Shown: positions 59,454 to 64,000 of the stretch, in pieces
Layout of the letters: the number at the start of each line of letters is the position of its first letter
How positions within the stretch are numbered: position 1 is the first letter of the stretch
Source of the DNA: an uncultured bacterium
Lineage (GTDB): Bacteria; Planctomycetota; UBA1135; GCA-002686595
Reading direction: 5' to 3'
Assembly (NCBI GenBank): GCA_902826945.1
Contig: CADEGS010000001.1
Location: 1 to 64,000, forward strand
DNA: 64,000 nt
The notes under the pieces: generated by a model
Database searches by the model: none
Told to the model about the DNA's origin: nothing
What the model saw: the letters and a program-made list of their open reading frames with translations, nothing else
Translations under genes and position numbers: made by a program

Positions 59454-61321
59454 GCGAGCCGGCGCCCCCGCGGATCACGTTCGTCGTGCCGTGCTACAAC
59501 CACGCGCACTTCCTCGAGGAGTGCCTGCGCAGCCTGCTGGCGCAGTCGGAGGCGCGCTGGGAGGCGCTGGTCGTGGACGACGCCTCGCCCGACGGCGCCG
59601 AGATCGCGCGCGTCGTCCAGCGCCTGGACGACGCGCGCGTGCGCGTGGTGCGTCACCGGGAGAACAAGGGCCTGGGCGGCTCGCGCAACACGGGCTTCGC
59701 CGCCGCGCGCGCGCCGCTCGTCTTGACGCTCGACGCGGACGACAAGCTCGAGCCCGACTGCGCCGCGACGCTCCTGGCCGCGATGGAGGAAGACCCCGCG
59801 CTCGACGTCGCCTTCGGCGACTACCGGCTGTTCGGCCGCGACGACGCCGTGCTCGCCTTCCCCGGGCCCCCCGAGGGCCGGCCGGTGCTGCGCGCCGAGC
59901 ACACGCTGCCCGGCGCCGGCTCGCTGATGCGCCGCGCGCTGTGGGAGCGCGTCGGGGGCTACGACGAGGCGCCCGTGCTGCGCCTGGGGCGCGAGGACTT
60001 CGAGCTCTGGGTGCGCGCCTCGGCGCAGGGCCTGCGCTTCCGGCGCGTGCCGCGCGCGCTGTACCTCTACCGCATCCACCACGCGTCGATGAGCTTCGCC
60101 TGCAAGCTGCACGACGACGCGATCGCAGGCTACATCCACGCCAAGCACCGCGCGCTGTTCGAGGCCGCCGGCGAGTCGCGCCGCTACCTGTGCCTGGCGC
60201 ACCAGAACGCCGCCCACGCGGCGCACCAGCGCGGCCTGAAGGCGCTCTCCCTGCGCAGCGCATGGCGCGCCTGGCGCCTGGCCCCCTCGCGCGCGCGCCT
60301 GAAGGCGCTCCTGCGCGCGGGGCTCTCGCCCGAGCTGGCGCGCGCGCTCGGGCGCGGCGAGCTGCGCGCGCGCGTGCCGTTCCTGGGTTACCCGCTGCGC
60401 GGCCGGGAGCGCTACGACCCGTTCTTCGTGATCGGCGCCGGGCGCTCGGGCAACACGCTCCTGCGCCGCATCCTGACGGCGCACTCCGCGCTGCACGTCC
60501 CGCCCGAGACCTTCGTGCTGGGCGAGCTCGTCGAGCGCTTCCCGCGCCTGGCGCGCCACCTGAGCTGGCCGGACCTGGTCGCCTGGGTCTACGCGCTGCC
60601 CGCCTTCCACGCCGAGTGGCACACGTTCGGGGCCGACCTGGGCCCGCTCGTGCGGCGCATGGCGCGGCTGCCGCGGCGGCGGCGCGACCTGGCGACCCTG
60701 ATCGACGCCTTCTTCCGCCACCACGGCCAGGTCCACGGCCAGGAGAAGGCGCGCTGGGGCGACAAGACGCCGCTGAACTCGCTCGACGAGCGCGCCGCGC
60801 TCGGCCGTCCGCCCGAGCGCCTCGGCCGCGGCACGCCGCGCACGCTCGAGCGCCTCGCGCGCGTGTTCCCCGACGCGCGCTTCGTGCACATCGTGCGCGA
60901 CGGCTGCGACAACGTCTGGTCGCACCTGCAGGGCGGCTTCTTCTCCAGCGCCGAGGACGCCGCGCGCCGCTGGCTGCACGTCGTGCGCCAGTGCCGGAAC
61001 TTCGTCACGCGCCATCCCGAGCGCTCTTGCACCGTGCGCTACGAGGAGCTCGTGGCCGAGCCCGAGCGCGCCGTGCGCGGCGTGTGCGCCTTCCTCGGCG
61101 TCGCCTTCGAGCCGGCCATGCTCGCCTCCGAGGGCTCGGCCGAGCGCCTGGGCGACGTGCCCGAGTGGCGCTGGCACGCGCGCGTGGCGCAGCCGATCGA
61201 CGCCTCGAACCCGGGCAAGGGCCGCGCCTTCCTGACGCCGCGCGAGCGCGAGCGCGTGCAGGAGATCCTCGGCCCCGAGCTGGCCGCGCTCGGCTACCCG
61301 CCCGCGCTCGGACCGCCATGA
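59450..61321 (+). CDS. Bifunctional glycosyltransferase 2-sulfotransferase
   Basis: 623 residues from an ATG at 59450 that overlaps the previous stop. Residues 1-230 form a GT2 glycosyltransferase: VVPCYNHAHFLEECLRSLLA, the metal-binding LDADD (94-98), and REDFELWVRA near 181-190. Residues 323-623 form a sulfotransferase: PAPS loop GAGRSGNT (329-336), RFVHIVRDGCDNVWSHLQ, and YEELVAEPERAVRGVCAFLG. An Arg/Ala-rich linker (about 260-322) joins them. The frame is continuous. It suggests that adding a sugar and sulfating the product are physically linked. Confidence 0.88.
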   Translation: MSEPAPPRITFVVPCYNHAHFLEECLRSLLAQSEARWEALVVDDASPDGAEIARVVQRLDDARVRVVRHRENKGLGGSRNTGFAAARAPLVLTLDADDKLEPDCAATLLAAMEEDPALDVAFGDYRLFGRDDAVLAFPGPPEGRPVLRAEHTLPGAGSLMRRALWERVGGYDEAPVLRLGREDFELWVRASAQGLRFRRVPRALYLYRIHHASMSFACKLHDDAIAGYIHAKHRALFEAAGESRRYLCLAHQNAAHAAHQRGLKALSLRSAWRAWRLAPSRARLKALLRAGLSPELARALGRGELRARVPFLGYPLRGRERYDPFFVIGAGRSGNTLLRRILTAHSALHVPPETFVLGELVERFPRLARHLSWPDLVAWVYALPAFHAEWHTFGADLGPLVRRMARLPRRRRDLATLIDAFFRHHGQVHGQEKARWGDKTPLNSLDERAALGRPPERLGRGTPRTLERLARVFPDARFVHIVRDGCDNVWSHLQGGFFSSAEDAARRWLHVVRQCRNFVTRHPERSCTVRYEELVAEPERAVRGVCAFLGVAFEPAMLASEGSAERLGDVPEWRWHARVAQPIDASNPGKGRAFLTPRERERVQEILGPELAALGYPPALGPP

Positions 61322-62310
61322 GCGAGCTCTGCGTCTCCCTGGTCGGCTGCGGCGCCGTGGCGCTGGCGCACGTGCCGACGGTCGAGGGCTGCGCGCGCAC
61401 GCGCCTGGGCCCGCTGGTCGATCGCGACCTCGGCCGCGCGCGCGCGCTCGCCGCGCGGCACGGCGTCGAGGCGCTCGACGACCACCGCGCGCTGGCCGGC
61501 CGCACCGACGCCGCGATCGTCGCGCTGCCCCACCACCTGCACGCGCCCGTCGCGGTCGACCTGCTCGAGCGCGGCGTGCACGTCCTGGTCGAGAAGCCGA
61601 TGGCGCTGGCGCCGGAGGAGTGCGACCGCATGCTGGCCGCGGCGCGCGCCTCGGGCGCGGTGCTGGCGGTCGGCATGGTCAGCCGCTTCTTCGCGAACGG
61701 GCCGCTGGTGCGCGCGCTGCTCGCGAGCGGGCTGCTCGGCAAGGTGCACTCGTTCGAGGTGCGCGAGGGCTTCGTCTACGACTGGCCGGTGGCCTCCGAC
61801 TTCATGTTCCGCCGCGAGGCGGGCGGCGGCGTGCTGGCCGACACCGGCTCGCACGTGCTGGACCAGCTCGGCTGGTGGCTGGGGCCGCTGGAGCCGCTCG
61901 CCTGCGCGGACGACGCGCGCGGCGGCGTCGAGGCCGACTGCGCGCTGCGCTTGCGCACGGCGGCGGGCGCCGAGGGCACGGTCGAGCTCTCGCGCACGCG
62001 CGCGCTCGGGAACCGCTGGCGCATCGTCGGCGAGCGCGGGACGCTCGAGACCGCGCGCCGCTTCGACGCGCCGCTCGCGCTCGCGCTGGAGGGCGCCCCC
62101 GCGCGCCTGGCGGGCGTTCTCGAGGGCGCGCGCGGCGCGCGCGAGGCGCCGCTCGACTGCTTCGCGCGCCAGCTCGACGACTTCGCCGGCGCCGTCCTCG
62201 ACCGGCGCGCGCCGCTCGTGGACGGCGCGCAGGGGCGGCGCGTGGTCGACGTCCTGGCGCGCGCGCGCGCGCTCCGCACCGAGCTCGTGCATCCCTGGAG
62301 CGCGGTCTAG
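61318..62310 (+). CDS. Gfo/Idh/MocA-family sugar oxidoreductase
   Basis: 330 residues from an ATG at 61318 overlapping the previous stop. N-terminal Rossmann fold (VSLVGCGAVALAHVPTVEGC), then HVLVEKPMALAPEECDRMLA with the conserved EKP (92-94), and GGGVLADTGSHVLDQLGWWL, the family segment with the catalytic His. Members oxidise or epimerise sugars with NAD(P). It closes the coupled plus-strand series; the substrate is probably a sugar nucleotide or glycan precursor used by the cluster. Confidence 0.9.
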   Translation: MSELCVSLVGCGAVALAHVPTVEGCARTRLGPLVDRDLGRARALAARHGVEALDDHRALAGRTDAAIVALPHHLHAPVAVDLLERGVHVLVEKPMALAPEECDRMLAAARASGAVLAVGMVSRFFANGPLVRALLASGLLGKVHSFEVREGFVYDWPVASDFMFRREAGGGVLADTGSHVLDQLGWWLGPLEPLACADDARGGVEADCALRLRTAAGAEGTVELSRTRALGNRWRIVGERGTLETARRFDAPLALALEGAPARLAGVLEGARGAREAPLDCFARQLDDFAGAVLDRRAPLVDGAQGRRVVDVLARARALRTELVHPWSAV

Positions 62311-62311
62311 C

Positions 62312-63310
62312 TCACGCCTCGCGAGCGCCGCCCGGGCCGCCGTCGGGCCCGTCCTGCGGGCCGAGCGGATCGCGCCCGCGCCCGCGGCGCGCCGCGAGGC
62401 GCAGGCGCGCGCCGCGCAGCGCGGCGCGCACGAGACGCGGCAGCGAGTCGAGGAGCGCCAGCCCCCAGGCGAGCGCCCCGCGCGGCACCCTGCGCCAGTA
62501 GGGGTGGAACACGCGCGCGCCGCCGGGCCGGAGCAGGTTCCAGACGATCGTCGGCACCCAGATCTCGCGCGGCAGCGCGCGCAGCGGGGCGAGCAGGCGG
62601 TAGCGCTCGACCGCCCCCCACCACGGCCGGAACGGGTGCTCGCGCCGCAGCGGCACGCCCCAGGCCTGCGCGAGCATCGGCAGGCGGTACTCGAGAAAGC
62701 CGAGGTCGAGGCGGTCGAACGCCGCGAAGCGCGCGAGGAAGGCGCGCGGCAGCGCCATCACGATCGCGAGGCAAGCCAGCGGCTCCTCCCGGTAGCCGTG
62801 GCGCTCGCGCAGGTGCGCGAGGAAGTCCTCGTACAGCCGGCGCTGCGCGGGGCGCGCGCGCGAGGTCCAGATCCAGGCCTCCTCGACCTCGGCCAGCGGC
62901 CGCAGCCCGCTGAAGAGCGCCTCGCCCTCGCGCAGGAAGCCGAACAGCTCGGGGATCGGCGCGAAGACCAGCATGTCCCACTGCACGACGACCACCGTGT
63001 CCCACGCGAGCGCGTGGCCGCGCTCGCGCTGCCAGGCGGCGAGCAGCACGTCGCCGAAGACGTACTTCCACGTGCGGCCGCCGCGGAAGAGCGCCGGGTA
63101 GCGCTCCGCCCCCGCCGGCGGCGGCTCGCGGCAGACCCAGAAGTCCTGCACGTGCGGCGCGAGCAGCGCCTCGAAGGCCGGCGCCGCGTCGGGCTCCCCG
63201 CCGAACAGGACGTAGATCGGCGTGCGCGCGTCGTGGCGGCGCAGGAGCAGGACGCGGTCCAGGCACAGCTCCGGCTCCTTGTAGCACCAGAAGAGGACCG
63301 CCAGCTTCAT
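62312..63310 (-). CDS. Possible glycosyltransferase of unknown family
   Basis: 332 residues from the ATG at 63310. It starts MKLAVLFWCYKEPELCLDRV, LRRHDARTPIYVLFGGEP; the middle part (VVVVQWDMLVFAPIPELFGF) has the layout of a GT-A fold with a D-x-x-V-F metal-site-like element. Aromatic-rich segments follow (RPWWGAVERYRLLAPLRALP, RVFHPYWRRVP), and the C-terminus is Arg/Gly-rich. I cannot assign a CAZy family. It ends one base after the oxidoreductase gene on the opposite strand. Confidence 0.6.
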   Translation of the reverse strand: MKLAVLFWCYKEPELCLDRVLLLRRHDARTPIYVLFGGEPDAAPAFEALLAPHVQDFWVCREPPPAGAERYPALFRGGRTWKYVFGDVLLAAWQRERGHALAWDTVVVVQWDMLVFAPIPELFGFLREGEALFSGLRPLAEVEEAWIWTSRARPAQRRLYEDFLAHLRERHGYREEPLACLAIVMALPRAFLARFAAFDRLDLGFLEYRLPMLAQAWGVPLRREHPFRPWWGAVERYRLLAPLRALPREIWVPTIVWNLLRPGGARVFHPYWRRVPRGALAWGLALLDSLPRLVRAALRGARLRLAARRGRGRDPLGPQDGPDGGPGGAREA

Positions 63311-63434
63311 GCGCGCGCGCGGCCAGTGTGGTGCGCCGGAGCGGCGGCGCCAAGGCCCGCGCCGTCGACGGCCGCGCGCGCCGCGAGTAGGATCGCGCGC
63401 TCGCCCCGCCGCGGCGGGAGCTCGGCCGATCCGC
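63311..63434. other. 124-base divergent gap between the glycosyltransferase-like and sulfotransferase genes
   Basis: Both flanking genes start here, so two promoters are expected; none is recognisable in this GC-rich stretch. No repeat or RNA element was seen. Confidence 0.3.
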
Positions 63435-64000
63435 ATGGCGAGCGTCGCAACCAGCCCCGGGACGCGCCTCCCGGCCGATCCGCCCGAGGGCCTGCGGCTC
63501 GTCTTCCTGATCGGGATGCCGCGCAGCGGCACGACCTGGGTCACCTGGCTCCTGAGCCACCACCCCGAGGTCGTCACCTTCCGCCACTCCGGGCTCTTCT
63601 ACTGCTTCGAGCACGTGTGGAAGTGGTGGACGCGCGACATCCGCTACACGAGCGGGCGGCGCCTCGCCGCCGGCGACGCTTACGCGACCGCCAGCTCGGC
63701 CGACGCGCTCTCCCCGGACGAGCTGACCGGCGTGCTGCGCGGCCTCGGCGCGCGCGTGATCGAGCGCCTGTGCGCCTCGTCGCCCGGCGCGCGCGCCTTC
63801 GTGGACCAGACGCCCGAGCACATCGCGCAGGTGGACTTCGCACGGCGCGTCTTCCCCGAGGCGCGCTTCCTGCACGTCGTGCGCGACCCGCGCGCGGTCT
63901 ACGCCTCGATCCGCAGCGCGGCCGACTCGTGGGCCACGCCCGGCAGCTTCCCGCGCAACCCGATCCAGATCGCGCGCCGCTGGCGGCGGCTGGTCGCTGG
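63435..64000 (+). CDS. Sulfotransferase, N-terminal part (runs off the window)
   Basis: 188 codons are visible from the ATG at 63435. The PAPS loop is FLIGMPRSGTTWVTWLLSHH near residues 24-43, and the second binding segment is RFLHVVRDPRAVYASIRSAA near 143-162, with DQTPEHI between them. This is the Sulfotransfer_1/3 pattern. Together with the two sulfotransferase genes upstream it makes this end of the window rich in sulfation functions. The C-terminal half, with the substrate-binding part, is missing. Confidence 0.88.
   Translation, partial: MASVATSPGTRLPADPPEGLRLVFLIGMPRSGTTWVTWLLSHHPEVVTFRHSGLFYCFEHVWKWWTRDIRYTSGRRLAAGDAYATASSADALSPDELTGVLRGLGARVIERLCASSPGARAFVDQTPEHIAQVDFARRVFPEARFLHVVRDPRAVYASIRSAADSWATPGSFPRNPIQIARRWRRLVA

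Overview
The window is very GC-rich (about 70% or more by eye). It is packed with genes that start on GTG or ATG and overlap the previous stop by 4 bases. Four features favour a planctomycete-like bacterium: an ECF sigma factor with a C-terminal extension encoded with a Ser/Thr kinase, a cytochrome-c-biogenesis gene with an N-terminal GRVKPL-type extension, a giant PKD/haem-motif lipoprotein, and several Ser/Thr kinases and sulfotransferases. This placement is an inference; other high-GC Gram-negatives (Myxococcota, for example) are not excluded. Lipoproteins, an outer-membrane barrel and TssJ show a diderm envelope.

Layout. 1-5562 (all minus): a partial CcsA-like gene, ResB, a duplicated-domain lipoprotein, an MscS channel and transaldolase. 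5685-30084 (all minus): a complete type VI secretion system (T6SS) in imp-type order. In the direction of transcription it reads tssJ-tssK-tssL-tssM-tagF-tssA-tssB-tssC-tssC2-tagJ-tssE-tssF-tssG-clpV-hcp-hcp2-(hcp-vgrG fusion)-DUF6931-like gene. 30218-37259 (minus): genes that probably feed the T6SS or sit upstream of it, namely an FHA protein, a transmembrane Ser/Thr kinase, a YwqK/MORN-2 plus peroxiredoxin-like lipoprotein, and a low-complexity protein with six DDLDALLAELGG repeats. 37311-42837 (minus): a 1570-residue lipoprotein with PKD domains and haem motifs, and a small outer-membrane-barrel lipoprotein. 43202-44454: a NaChBac-like voltage-gated cation channel (plus) converging on a small unknown gene (minus). 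44623-51240 (minus): an envelope O-acylation block (MBOAT, two SGNH-like paralogues, an M14/LamG peptidase, a left-handed beta-helix protein). 51446-55422: a sigma factor plus membrane kinase module, divergent from a membrane-anchored coiled-coil protein. 55546-64000: a translationally coupled glycan-modification cluster (PIG-L deacetylase, sulfotransferase, methyltransferase, epimerase, glycosyltransferase-sulfotransferase fusion, Gfo/Idh/MocA oxidoreductase), followed by a possible glycosyltransferase and another sulfotransferase that runs off the window.

How it fits together. TssJLM spans the envelope. TssAEFGK with the VgrG fusion form the baseplate and spike. TssB with two different TssC proteins form the sheath, and ClpV with TagJ recycle it. 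TagF, the FHA protein and the kinase look like a threonine-phosphorylation control module, but no PppA phosphatase is visible here. The most unusual item is a VgrG whose N-terminus is an Hcp-like tube domain, beside two further Hcp genes. No PAAR protein and no recognisable toxin or immunity pair is present, so the cargo is unknown. The most novel-looking sequence is the repeat protein at 36384-37259.
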